Below are positions 25,225-34,167 of a stretch of 64,000 nucleotides of DNA, piece by piece. A program made the translations under genes and the position numbers. The notes beneath the pieces are model-generated. The model was not told the origin of the DNA, made no database searches, and saw only the letters and a list, made by a program, of their open reading frames with translations. How positions within the stretch are numbered: position 1 is the stretch's first letter; every line of letters begins with the position of its first letter. The stretch is from the NCBI RefSeq assembly GCF_023155855.1, contig NZ_JAKNUT010000001.1:558001-622000 (forward strand), read 5' to 3'. The stretch is from Microbacterium aoyamense. GTDB taxonomy: Bacteria > Actinomycetota > Actinomycetes > Actinomycetales > Microbacteriaceae.

Positions 25225-26688
25225 TTGTCAGACGTGAGGGATGACACCACCCGTCCGCACGGCGTCTGGCCCTGGGTCGTCGGGCTGACCGCGGTCGCAT
25301 TCGCCGTGTCCGTGTGGCAGCTGACCGGCGCGTCCGCGTGGTCGGACGAGGGTTTCACGATCGCCGCGGCGACGATGCCCCTCGACGAACTGTGGGCCAT
25401 GGTGAGCAGTTCGAAGGACGCCGTCCACGTCGCCTACTACGTCCTGCTCCACGGCTGGTTCGACATCGTCGGGGTCGACGTGTGGACACTGCGGCTGCCC
25501 AGCGCGGTCGCTGTCGCCGCGACGACGGCGGCGACCGTCTTGATCGGCGCACGACTGGCGAGCACGGGTTTCGGCGTGATCGCCGGCTTCCTCGTCATCC
25601 TCATCCCCCAGGGCATGTGGGCAGCCACCGAGGGGCGCTCGTACGCCCTTGCGATGGCGCTGTCGACGTGGGCGGTCTGGGCGTTCCTCGCAGCGATGAC
25701 CGGTCGCGTGTGGCACTGGGTCGGATTCGGCGTGCTCATCGCGCTCGCCATGGCCGTCTTCGTCTACTCCGCGCTCGTGCTCGCCTCGCTTCTCGTATCA
25801 CTCCTGATCGTCCGTTCGTGGCGGACACGGTTCGTCGCCTTCGCGACGGCGTCCGTGCTCGCGGTGATCGCAGCCAGTCCGGTCGTGATCGTGTCGTTCC
25901 TGCAGCGATCACAGGTGTCGTGGCTGGCGCCGATCAGCGCGGACACGATCGGAGAGGTGCTCGTCAATCAGTGGTTCACGGGCGCGACAATGCTCGGCGG
26001 GCGATGGCGGTTCGTCGTGGCGGGGCTGTTCTATGCCCTGATCGTCGTCGGAGTGATCGTGCTTGCGCGGCGGGGGCGCAGAGAGACCCTGGCTCTCGCC
26101 GTGCCCTGGATGGTCCTGCCGACGCTCGCACTCATCGTCGCATCCATCCTCCTGGACCCGCTTTACACGCGTCGCTACGTCACGATGTCGATCCCTGCAC
26201 TCGCACTCCTTGCGGCGGCAGCGATCTTCGCGCTCCGCCGGATCTGGATGCGGGTCGCGGCCGTGACGCTCGTCGCGGCGACGGTGGCACCGATGTACCT
26301 CGCCGTGCGTGCGACGGATGCCAAGTACTCGGACTGGTCGCGGATCGCGGCGGCCATCGCGCAGGAGTCGCGCCCCGGCGATGCTCTGTACGTCGTCGGC
26401 CCGGGGAACATGCTCGGGGCGCAGGCGATCACCTGGACCTATCCCGACGAGACCGCGAACGTCTCGCTCGTCGGCGTGGTCCCCGGATCCGACACGGCGT
26501 CGGTCGGCTCCGAGCTGGTGCCGATGGACGAGCTCGACCTCGACGGTGTCGAGCGGCTCTGGATCGTCATCGACACGACGAACGGCGATCGCGACGACGT
26601 GGATCTGGATGCCGTGTCCGAGCAGGGCCTGGAAGTCACCGAGGTCCTCGTCACGTCGCGATCGACCGTCTTCCTCGCCGAGCGCTGA
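25225..26688 (+). CDS. Multi-spanning membrane glycosyltransferase (GT39/ArnT-like)
   Basis: 487 aa from a TTG at 25225 with AGAGGG upstream; the longer frame runs into the hairpin. About ten membrane helices. The first extracytoplasmic loop has AWSDEGFTIAAATM, the Asp-Glu pair typical of GT-C enzymes that use polyprenyl-linked sugars. LLDPLYTRRYVTMSIPALAL lies near the last helices. It would add a sugar from a lipid carrier to an acceptor outside the membrane, fitting the neighbouring glycan genes. Acceptor and sugar are unknown. Confidence 0.78.
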   Translation: MSDVRDDTTRPHGVWPWVVGLTAVAFAVSVWQLTGASAWSDEGFTIAAATMPLDELWAMVSSSKDAVHVAYYVLLHGWFDIVGVDVWTLRLPSAVAVAATTAATVLIGARLASTGFGVIAGFLVILIPQGMWAATEGRSYALAMALSTWAVWAFLAAMTGRVWHWVGFGVLIALAMAVFVYSALVLASLLVSLLIVRSWRTRFVAFATASVLAVIAASPVVIVSFLQRSQVSWLAPISADTIGEVLVNQWFTGATMLGGRWRFVVAGLFYALIVVGVIVLARRGRRETLALAVPWMVLPTLALIVASILLDPLYTRRYVTMSIPALALLAAAAIFALRRIWMRVAAVTLVAATVAPMYLAVRATDAKYSDWSRIAAAIAQESRPGDALYVVGPGNMLGAQAITWTYPDETANVSLVGVVPGSDTASVGSELVPMDELDLDGVERLWIVIDTTNGDRDDVDLDAVSEQGLEVTEVLVTSRSTVFLAER

Positions 26689-26697
26689 GCTGCCCCG

Positions 26698-27816
26698 TCA
26701 CTCGCCGAGGAGTGGGTCGAGCACCCCCGCGTAATCCTCGACGCGGTCGCTCCAATCGGGGACGTCAGCGCCGAGGACCGTGGGCGGATCGTCCCGCAGC
26801 GCGGCCGCGACCGCTTCCGGGAATCCGTCGGCGTCGGCGATCGTGATGGTCGGCCCCGCGAGTGAGCGGAAGCCTGCGACGGGTGTGCTGATGACCGGAC
26901 GCCCCACAGCGAGGTACTCGTACAGCTTGATGGGGTCCAGGCTGTCGGTGAAGTCGTTGACGTGATGCGGGACGAGGAGGGCGGTCGCGTGCTGCAGGTA
27001 GGCCGGCACGTCGGTCCAAGCGCGGCGGCCGAGCGACACCACGCCGTCATGACGGGCGAGACGCGTCCAGTTCTCGACCGACACTGCCGACGGGCCGACG
27101 AGCACGACGCGACCGCCCACCTGCAACGCCGCGTCGGCGGTCCGCAGGACGAGATCGATGTCGAGCCGGTCCTCGTGCTGCGTCCCGAGGTACAGCGCAC
27201 TGCGGGGCGGGAGATCGGCGGGACGCTCCTGCGGGCGCCGGTACCGGTCGACGTCCACGCCATTGGGGATGAGCACGACCTCGCGCTGCGAAGCGCGCGT
27301 GGCCTGAAGGCCCTCCGAGCACACGACGACAGCGACACAGTCGTTCATGAGGATGTCCTCGTTGTCCGTGATGCGCTCGATCTCGCGCTCGGAGCGATCG
27401 GCGGCGAGCCAGTCGTCCGTCATGTCGTACAGGCTCGGCCACCCGGTGGATCGCACCAGTCCGGCCCAGCTCGGGTCATTCACCCACAGCACGGGCGCCT
27501 TCATCCGCTGCCTGCGGATGACGCGGCGGACTTCGGCACGAAGCAAGGCATCCGCCGCGGGGCCGGCGGCCCGCGGAAGCAGCTTCGTCGGCTGGAAGAG
27601 CAGGAGCCGTCCGTCGTAGTCGTCCGCGATCCGCAGTCCACGACCTCGGGAGACGTCGCGGCGCGACAGGTAGGAGTGCAGCAGATCGTTGGCCGGCTCG
27701 ACGAACAGCACCCGGAGCTCGGGGTCGCGGCGCAGCAGACCGTCTATGAGGTACTGGTTGCGCCGCCAGACGTCGTCCCACGATTCGAGAGAGAGGACGA
27801 CCAGGTCACGACTCAC
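26698..27816 (-). CDS. Glycosyltransferase (GT4-like, GT-B fold)
   Basis: 372 aa from a GTG at 27816, whose start overlaps the stop of the upstream glycosyltransferase (GTGA). The first residues are VSRDLVVLSLESWDDVWRRN. The N-terminal half carries VLWVNDPSWAGL and DYDGRLLLFQPTKLLPR. The C-terminal half carries LIPNGVDVDRYRRP and DFTDSLDPIKLYEYLAVGRP, the family's sugar-nucleotide region. It probably transfers a sugar in repeat-unit assembly. Its stop is 10 bp from that of the convergent GT39-like gene. Confidence 0.82.
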   Translation of the reverse strand: MSRDLVVLSLESWDDVWRRNQYLIDGLLRRDPELRVLFVEPANDLLHSYLSRRDVSRGRGLRIADDYDGRLLLFQPTKLLPRAAGPAADALLRAEVRRVIRRQRMKAPVLWVNDPSWAGLVRSTGWPSLYDMTDDWLAADRSEREIERITDNEDILMNDCVAVVVCSEGLQATRASQREVVLIPNGVDVDRYRRPQERPADLPPRSALYLGTQHEDRLDIDLVLRTADAALQVGGRVVLVGPSAVSVENWTRLARHDGVVSLGRRAWTDVPAYLQHATALLVPHHVNDFTDSLDPIKLYEYLAVGRPVISTPVAGFRSLAGPTITIADADGFPEAVAAALRDDPPTVLGADVPDWSDRVEDYAGVLDPLLGE

Positions 27817-28832
27817 GCGAGCACCCGTTCGTAGACCGCCCGTGTGCCGGCGACCTGACTCTCGATCGTGAAGGCCTTTCGCTGGAGGTCCCGCAGTGCC
27901 GCACCGGACGCGCGGCGGAAGTCCTCGTCGTACACCAGCCTGTCGATTGCTCGAGCGGCGGCGCCCGTGTCGCCGGGCGGGTAGAGGAGCTCGGGGGTCG
28001 CGACTCCCACGGTCTCGAGGTGGCCGCCGCCGGCGGATGCGACGACGGGCGTCGCCTGCGCCATCGCTTCGAGCACGGAGATGCCCAGTCCCTCGCGGGG
28101 TGTCGGCGCGACGACGAGTGCGGCGCGACTGAGCAGGTCGTCGACGTCGGAGCGGTAGCCCAGGAACTCGACCGCGTGAGCGACTCCACGATCGACGGCG
28201 AGACGTTCGAGTTCGGCACGCTCGGATCCGTCGCCGGCGATCCGCAGCATCCACCCCTCACTTGCGGCGGTCGACGAGGCGAACGCGTTGATCACGTCGG
28301 CCGTGTGCTTCTCGGCCTCGAAGCGCTGGGCGGCGAAGACGTAGCGCTCGCGAGGGTGCTCGGCGTCGACGGTCGCGACACCGGAGTACACCACTTCGGT
28401 CGGCGGTTCGACGTGATCGGCGACGAACTGCGAGATCGCGATCTGGGCCGACAGCGAACGGCCGACCGGTCCGAACACCGCGCGCGCGACGGCGCTCGAC
28501 CCGCGCGCGCCGGCGAAGTGGCGGGTGCTGACCTGTCGCGCGCCGCGACCGCGGCCGCGGCGATGGATCCAGCCGACGAGATCGGCCTGCGACATGTGGG
28601 TGTGGAGGATGTCGGCAGCCCGCGCACCGCGCAGCGACGCGAGCGCGCCGCGCATGTCGTCGCCCGGGAGCCACTCGACGTCGGAGCCCGCGAGCGCCGC
28701 TGTCATCTTCGCGCGCGAGCCCCCGATGACGGTCACGTCGACGCCGTCCTGCGCGAGGCCCCGCGAGACGTTGACGATGTAGTTCTCGACGCCGGCGAAG
28801 CCGTCGGAGCACACGAGATTCACGACCCGCAT
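27813..28832 (-). CDS. Glycosyltransferase family 4
   Basis: 339 aa from the ATG at 28832 (MRVVNLVCSDGFAGVENYI); an ATG three codons upstream is possible. GT-B fold with DGFAGVENYIVNVSRGLA as the N-terminal acceptor loop. The C-terminal donor-site phrase is VVAPTPREGLGISVLEAMAQ (E-x7-E type), followed by TPVVASAGGGH. A retaining transferase for one sugar of the surface glycan. First gene of a two-gene minus-strand operon; divergent from the next GT4. Confidence 0.88.
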   Translation of the reverse strand: MRVVNLVCSDGFAGVENYIVNVSRGLAQDGVDVTVIGGSRAKMTAALAGSDVEWLPGDDMRGALASLRGARAADILHTHMSQADLVGWIHRRGRGRGARQVSTRHFAGARGSSAVARAVFGPVGRSLSAQIAISQFVADHVEPPTEVVYSGVATVDAEHPRERYVFAAQRFEAEKHTADVINAFASSTAASEGWMLRIAGDGSERAELERLAVDRGVAHAVEFLGYRSDVDDLLSRAALVVAPTPREGLGISVLEAMAQATPVVASAGGGHLETVGVATPELLYPPGDTGAAARAIDRLVYDEDFRRASGAALRDLQRKAFTIESQVAGTRAVYERVLA

Positions 28833-28910
28833 TCCCACCATTCCCCTCGCCCGACCCAGATGAAGTCTAGAAGCACCCGCGGTGCTCTCGTGCCTGGATA
28901 GAGTGACGAT

Positions 28911-30050
28911 GTGCGCGTGGCGATGTCATCCTTCCGGTTCAACAATGAGGGCGGGATCGAGCGCGCGTCGTACGAGGTGGCCAGAAGACTCGCGACATCC
29001 GTCGACATGACTCTCGTCGCCACCGATGTTTCGCCGAGGCCCGAGGACCCGCTGACCTGGCTGTCCGTCGAGGCGCAGACGACCCCCGGCTTCCTCATCC
29101 CGGTGACGTACTCCGCGGCGGCGTCCCGGGCGCTGGACGGGATGCACTTCGACATCGTCCACAACCAGGGCGGGTGCGCGACCCGCGCTCAGGACGTCAT
29201 CACCGCCCACTCCTGCCACCGAGCCTGGTGGGAGATGAAGTTCCGCAACGGCGAGGCCCTGCGAGCGCTCGCGAATCCCCTGCACCATGCTGTGCTCTCG
29301 ATCGAGAAGCGCAATTACGCGCCGGGTGCGTTCGAGCAGATCATCGCCGTCTCGAACGGCGTCGGCCTCGAGGTGATCGAGCATTACGGGGTGCCCGCCG
29401 ATCGTGTGACCGTCATCCCCAACGCCGTGGACAGCGCCCGATTCCAGCCGACGGATGCCGCGGCCCGACGCCACCTCATCCGCGTCCGGCACGACATCCC
29501 CGACGAGGACATCGTGCTCCTGTGGGTCGGCAAGGAGTTCCGACGCAAGGGGCTCGCGCCGCTCATCGAGGCTCTGCCGCATCTGCCGAGCCATGCGCGG
29601 GTGCTGGTCGTCGGTGGAGACGACCAGACGCCGTATCGAACGCTCGCCGCGCGGCTCGGCGTGGGCGATCGCGTCACGTTCGCGGGGCACTCGACGGCCG
29701 TCGAGGACTACTTCCAGGCCGCGGACATCTTCGTGCTTCCGACCCTGTACGAAGCGTTCGCACTGGTGACGCTCGAAGCGGCGAGCGCGGGCCTGCCGAT
29801 CGTGGCCACGAAGGTGAACGGCACGGAGGACTTCATCGTCGACGGTGAGAACGGCGCCTTCATCGAGCGCGACAGCGTCTCGATCGCTCGGGTTCTCGCC
29901 CCCCTGGTCGCTGACCCCGCGTTGTGCCGCCGAATCGGCGACCAGGCGCGGAAGGATGCGTCGGCCTACACCTGGGATGCCGTCGCGCAGCGCACACTCG
30001 AGGTGTACGAGGAGGTCGCGGCACGCAAGCGGTCCCGCAGCCGACGCTGA
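28911..30050 (+). CDS. Glycosyltransferase family 4
   Basis: 379 aa from a GTG. NNEGGIERASYEVARRLA forms the N-terminal acceptor loop, VTVIPNAVDSARFQP the linker strand. LLWVGKEFRRKGLAPLIEAL and FVLPTLYEAFALVTLEAASA are donor-site motifs, with the E-x7-E motif at EAFALVTLE. Retaining GT-B enzyme of the glycan pathway. It is convergent with the following fusion gene: the stop codons abut at 30050/30051. Confidence 0.88.
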   Translation: MRVAMSSFRFNNEGGIERASYEVARRLATSVDMTLVATDVSPRPEDPLTWLSVEAQTTPGFLIPVTYSAAASRALDGMHFDIVHNQGGCATRAQDVITAHSCHRAWWEMKFRNGEALRALANPLHHAVLSIEKRNYAPGAFEQIIAVSNGVGLEVIEHYGVPADRVTVIPNAVDSARFQPTDAAARRHLIRVRHDIPDEDIVLLWVGKEFRRKGLAPLIEALPHLPSHARVLVVGGDDQTPYRTLAARLGVGDRVTFAGHSTAVEDYFQAADIFVLPTLYEAFALVTLEAASAGLPIVATKVNGTEDFIVDGENGAFIERDSVSIARVLAPLVADPALCRRIGDQARKDASAYTWDAVAQRTLEVYEEVAARKRSRSRR

Positions 30051-32003
30051 TCAGCTGCGCCGAACGTCCGCGAGGTGGCGTCGCGGGCCGCGCAGGAAGA
30101 TCCGGAGCCTGCGCGCGGCATCCTTCCTCCGCTCGCCCCGCAGCAGCGGCGTTCGCACTGCCGCGCCGAGGATCATCGCGATCCGGAAGGACTGCCAGCC
30201 CAGCACACCGAAATGCTTGCGCTGGTACTCCTCGGTGCTGGCGAAGAAGAGCGCCTGCCGCAACGTGCTGTCACCTCCGGTGCCCGCCCCGATGTGGGTC
30301 GCCTGGACGGGCGCGACGGCGATCCTCCATCCGGCGTCCGCGGCGCGCTTCTGCCAGTCGACCTCCTCTGCGTAGAGGAAGAACCGCTCGTCGAAGAGTC
30401 CGACGTCGGAGATCGCCTCGGAGCGCAGGAGGAGCACCGAGCCGATCGCGAAGCCCTTGGCGCGATCGAGCCGTCCGAGCCCTGCGGCGTCGAGCCACGC
30501 CCGCCAGGGACGCGGAAAAGGCCACCACACACGCACGTCCGCGCCGCTGTCAGGCTCGGTCTGCGTCGCTCCCATCGCGGCGATCCGACCCGATGCGTGC
30601 ATCGCGCGGTGCATCGCACCCACACCGTCGGCCGAGATCCGGGCATCGGGGTTCAGCAGCAGCACGTCGTCACCGGCGAGCCCGCGCTCGGCGAGAGAGC
30701 TCAGCGCGACGTTGACCCCGGCACCGAAGCCGAGGTTGCTGCCGGGGTCGATGTAGTGCGCCCCACGTCGCGCTGCCATCGCCGCCGTATCGGCGGCGGA
30801 CGAGTTGTCGACGATCGTCACGTCGAAGCCCTCGCCCAGCGCCGCGAGAGCACCGTCGAGCAGTTCCGGGTCGCCGTACGCGATCGCCACGATCTGCGGC
30901 GGCCGTGCGAGCCCCGCGTCGGCGGCAGGTGACACCTCTCGATACAGATCGAGCTTCTGCTCGGCCACGCGCGCCCACGTGAAGTCTTCGGCGTGGGCGA
31001 GGCCCTCGCGGCGCAGCTCGCCCCACCGGGCGAGTGCGGCATCGATGCCGTCGCGGAGCGCATCGGGATCGCCGGGGTCGACGAGGATGCCCGAATCTCC
31101 GACGACGTCGGGGATCGCCCCTGATCTGCTCGCCACGACCGGAACCCCCGAAGCCATCGCCTCGACGGCGACCCGGCAGAACTGCTCGAGCCAGCCCGGC
31201 CATGAGATCGACGGCACCGCGACGATGTCGAGGCGGCGGTAGCGCTCTGCGAGCTCGTCGCCCTGCGCGAAGCCGAGGAACGCGACCCGATCGGCGATCC
31301 CCAGTTCCGTGGCGAGCGAGATGAGCTCGTCGCGCTGAGGCCCGTCCCCCGTGATCTCGATCCTCCACAGCGGGCGAGATGCCGCAGCCCGCAGGAGCGT
31401 CGAGACGCCTTTGTACGGCTCCAGGCGGCCCAGATAGCCGATGATCGGACTGTTGCCCGGCGCTGCGCGCTTCGAGGGTGAGAACTGCGAGGTGTCCACG
31501 CCCAGCGGGATGAGTCGTGCGGGGCCGCGCAGACCCTTTCGCCGGAGGATCTCGCCGGCCTCGCGATTGCACACATACGCCCCCGCGGCGCCGCGCAGTG
31601 CGGATCGCTCGAACCAGCGGAAGGGGATCGGATACCGCTTCTCGATGTTCTGCGCGGAGTAGAGCACGTACGGTGCGCGGTCGCGGCGAAGTCGCTTCAC
31701 CAGCAAGAGCTCGGCCGTGGCGAGTGCGAACGGCTCTTCGTGAAGGTCGACCACGTCGGGTCGCCCCTTCAGAGCGCGCCAGAACGGTCGCGGGTCGTAC
31801 GCGAACACTCCGGGGTGCCTGCCGAGCGTCGACGCGCCGACGACGAACCCGTCGCCGTCCGCGCTGAGGGTCACGTCGCGGCCGCCCTCGTTCCATCGCC
31901 GGGACGAGATGAGCGTGAGGTCGACGCCGAGACGTCGCAGCTGCCGCTCGCGCTCGCGCCACGCTGAGACGACGGCATGGTGGGCGACCCGCAGCACTCT
32001 CAC
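30051..32003 (-). CDS. Bifunctional glycosyltransferase: GT4 fused to GT2
   Basis: 650 aa with two catalytic modules. Residues ~1-370 are a GT-B/GT4 enzyme (GNSPIIGYLGRLEPYKGVSTL and FCRVAVEAMASGVPVVASRS). Residues ~375-640 are a GT-A/GT2 enzyme of the rhamnosyltransferase type (VTIVDNSSAADT, NLGFGAGVNVAL, DDVLLLNPDARIS, FFLYAEEVDWQKRAADAG). Fusion suggests two successive sugar additions on one acceptor. It lies 27 bp downstream of the hydroxyglutarate-oxidase-like gene on the same strand. No frame disruption is visible at the junction. Confidence 0.85.
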   Translation of the reverse strand: MRVLRVAHHAVVSAWRERERQLRRLGVDLTLISSRRWNEGGRDVTLSADGDGFVVGASTLGRHPGVFAYDPRPFWRALKGRPDVVDLHEEPFALATAELLLVKRLRRDRAPYVLYSAQNIEKRYPIPFRWFERSALRGAAGAYVCNREAGEILRRKGLRGPARLIPLGVDTSQFSPSKRAAPGNSPIIGYLGRLEPYKGVSTLLRAAASRPLWRIEITGDGPQRDELISLATELGIADRVAFLGFAQGDELAERYRRLDIVAVPSISWPGWLEQFCRVAVEAMASGVPVVASRSGAIPDVVGDSGILVDPGDPDALRDGIDAALARWGELRREGLAHAEDFTWARVAEQKLDLYREVSPAADAGLARPPQIVAIAYGDPELLDGALAALGEGFDVTIVDNSSAADTAAMAARRGAHYIDPGSNLGFGAGVNVALSSLAERGLAGDDVLLLNPDARISADGVGAMHRAMHASGRIAAMGATQTEPDSGADVRVWWPFPRPWRAWLDAAGLGRLDRAKGFAIGSVLLLRSEAISDVGLFDERFFLYAEEVDWQKRAADAGWRIAVAPVQATHIGAGTGGDSTLRQALFFASTEEYQRKHFGVLGWQSFRIAMILGAAVRTPLLRGERRKDAARRLRIFLRGPRRHLADVRRS

Positions 32004-32030
32004 TCGTGAAGCCTAGCGACGGTGCGCGCG

Positions 32031-33233
32031 CTATCGCGCCGCGGGGCCCAGGTAATGCTCGGCGATGTACTCCGCGATCGCGATGGACGAGGTCGCCGCA
32101 GGCGAGGGCGCGTTGCGCAGAACGGTGACCGGTCCCACCTGGTCGACGGCGAAATCGTCGAGGAGCTCGCCGCCGCGTCCCCACGCCTGCGCGCGCACTC
32201 CGGCCGCTCCCTTGTGTGAGAGGTCGGACATCTTCAGCTCCGGAACGAAGCGGCGGGCTTTGCGGTAGTACAGCGGTTTGAGGAGGGATCCGGAGATCTC
32301 GTCGACGCCCATCCGCCAATGCTGCTTCGCGAGCGGCCCGGCACCGGGCCAGCGGAGAGACTCCCACGTGTCCTTGGCGGAGATCTGCATCCAGCCGTAG
32401 CCCTCCCGCGCGAGGGCGGGCACCGCATTGGGGCCGACATGCACGCTGTCGTAGACCCCGCGTGTGAAATGCACACCCAGGAACGGGAAGCGGGGGTCCG
32501 GAACGGGGTAGATCATCCCGTTCACGAGGCGAGAGCTCTCGGGCGTCATCTCCCAGTACTCACCTCGGAAGGGCAGGATCTTCGGAGATGGATCGGCGCC
32601 CACGGTCTTCGCGAGCACATCGGACTGCAGCCCGGCGCACGCGATGACGCGGTCGAAGGCCTCGTCGGAGATCCGGGTGACGACCCGGACGCCCCCGCGC
32701 TCGACGGCGACCCGCGTCACCTCGTGCCCGAGCAGGATGCGTCCGCCCGCAGCCCGCACGTCCTGGGCCATCGCCTCGGTGATCGAGGTGTAGTCCACCG
32801 CCGCCGTATGGGGCGAGTGCACCGCGGCGATCCCTGCGACATGGGGCTCGATCTCCCGCAGCCGTGAGACGTCGTCGATGCGGACGAGGTCGGGCACTCC
32901 GTTCGCGATCGAGCGCCGTTCGATCTCGGCGAGGGCTCCGAGCTCCGTCTCGTCGACGGCGACGACGAGCTTGCCGACCTCACGGTAGGGCAGCCCCTTC
33001 TCCTCGCAGAGCTCGCGGATCTTCACCCGCCCGGCAGCGCACAGCGTGGCTTTGAGAGAACCGGGCGCGTAGTAGAGACCCGCGTGGACGACGCCCGAGT
33101 TCCGGCCGGTCTGGTGCTGCGCGAGGCGCGCCTCCTTCTCGAAGACCGTCACATCGTCTCCGCGGCCGCTCAAGAGCCGCGCGAGCGCGACGCCGACGAT
33201 ACCGCCGCCGATGACCGCCGTCCGCACGGTCAT
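32031..33233 (-). CDS. lhgO: L-2-hydroxyglutarate oxidase-like FAD enzyme
   Basis: 400 aa from the ATG at 33233 (MTVRTAVIGGGIVGVALARL). The FAD-binding GGGIVG, then QTGRNSGVVHAGLYYAPGS and EYWEMTPESS, are hallmarks of the L-2-hydroxyglutarate oxidase (YgaF/LhgO) branch of D-amino-acid-oxidase-like flavoproteins. Known members oxidise L-2-hydroxyglutarate to 2-oxoglutarate. The context is odd: the start overlaps the stop of a GT2 gene (ATGA) and a GT4-GT2 fusion follows, so it is translationally coupled to glycan genes. It may repair a by-product or act on a hydroxy-acid used in the glycan; this is open. Confidence 0.8.
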   Translation of the reverse strand: MTVRTAVIGGGIVGVALARLLSGRGDDVTVFEKEARLAQHQTGRNSGVVHAGLYYAPGSLKATLCAAGRVKIRELCEEKGLPYREVGKLVVAVDETELGALAEIERRSIANGVPDLVRIDDVSRLREIEPHVAGIAAVHSPHTAAVDYTSITEAMAQDVRAAGGRILLGHEVTRVAVERGGVRVVTRISDEAFDRVIACAGLQSDVLAKTVGADPSPKILPFRGEYWEMTPESSRLVNGMIYPVPDPRFPFLGVHFTRGVYDSVHVGPNAVPALAREGYGWMQISAKDTWESLRWPGAGPLAKQHWRMGVDEISGSLLKPLYYRKARRFVPELKMSDLSHKGAAGVRAQAWGRGGELLDDFAVDQVGPVTVLRNAPSPAATSSIAIAEYIAEHYLGPAAR

Positions 33234-34141
33234 CGATCCCCCGTGATGCGTCGACGAAGCCCGTCGAAGAGCCCGGACGGCGCCGTGCGGAGCGCCCACC
33301 ACATCGCACCGAAGGCCGCCGCGGGTTTCCTCTCGCCCAGCGACGCCTTGGCCGCGCGACCTGCCGACCACCAGGCGAAGCGATCGTTCTTGCGCAGGCT
33401 CTCCTGCAGAGCCGCCGACAGCTCGGCATCGCCGCGGGCACTGGCGCTGAGCTCGTGCACGGTCAGGATCTGGCGGATGAATGCCGTCAGCTCGCGATAG
33501 CGGCGCGTGACGTTCTGCGTGGATGCCCGATAGTCCACCAGCGTCTCGGGAACGAAGAGGAAGTCCCCGTATTCGGCCAGGCGCAGGATGAGGTCGAAGT
33601 CCTGAGCGAGCCGGAGCCGCGAGTGGAACCCGCCGACGGTGAAGAACGCGTCGCGCCGCATCACGACGTTCGGAAGGATGATGCCGGTACGACGACGGGC
33701 GACGTCCAGCCGAGATGCCACCTGCACCTGGTCGGCGGGCACGAGCACCTTCTCGCCCGCGGAGTCGATGGTCTGCATCCCGCAGTACGTCACGACGACG
33801 TCGGGAGCGTCGGCCATCGCGGCGAGGTGCCGCTCGATCCGCTCGGGCCGCCACCGATCGTCGTCGTCGAGGAACACGAGGTACTCGCCGGTCGTCGCCG
33901 CGACGCCGATGTTCCGCGCAACGGCGACGCCGGAGGCAGGAATGTGCAGCACCCTCGCACCGGCGACGACGCGCGCCGCGGATTCCACCGCATCGGGCTC
34001 AGGAGAGCCGTCGTCCACGACGACGACCTCGATGCGCGGCCACGTCTGCGCCGCGACCGACTCGAGTGCTTCTCGGAGGTACGGTCCGACACGATTCGTG
34101 GCGACGACCACGCTCACCAGCGGCTGAGCATGGTTTTCCAT
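33230..34141 (-). CDS. Glycosyltransferase family 2
   Basis: 303 aa starting MENHAQPLVSVVVATNRVGP. GT-A fold: VEVVVVDDGSPEPDAVES, ARNIGVAATTGEYLVFLDDDDRW (the DDD is the metal/nucleotide site), and MRRDAFFTVGGFHSRLRLAQDFDLILRL. It resembles enzymes adding hexoses or amino sugars to lipid-linked glycans. First gene of a set with the LhgO-like gene and the GT4-GT2 fusion. Confidence 0.87.
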   Translation of the reverse strand: MENHAQPLVSVVVATNRVGPYLREALESVAAQTWPRIEVVVVDDGSPEPDAVESAARVVAGARVLHIPASGVAVARNIGVAATTGEYLVFLDDDDRWRPERIERHLAAMADAPDVVVTYCGMQTIDSAGEKVLVPADQVQVASRLDVARRRTGIILPNVVMRRDAFFTVGGFHSRLRLAQDFDLILRLAEYGDFLFVPETLVDYRASTQNVTRRYRELTAFIRQILTVHELSASARGDAELSAALQESLRKNDRFAWWSAGRAAKASLGERKPAAAFGAMWWALRTAPSGLFDGLRRRITGDR

Positions 34142-34167
34142 GCTTGCGATCGTAGCGGCGGCGTGGC

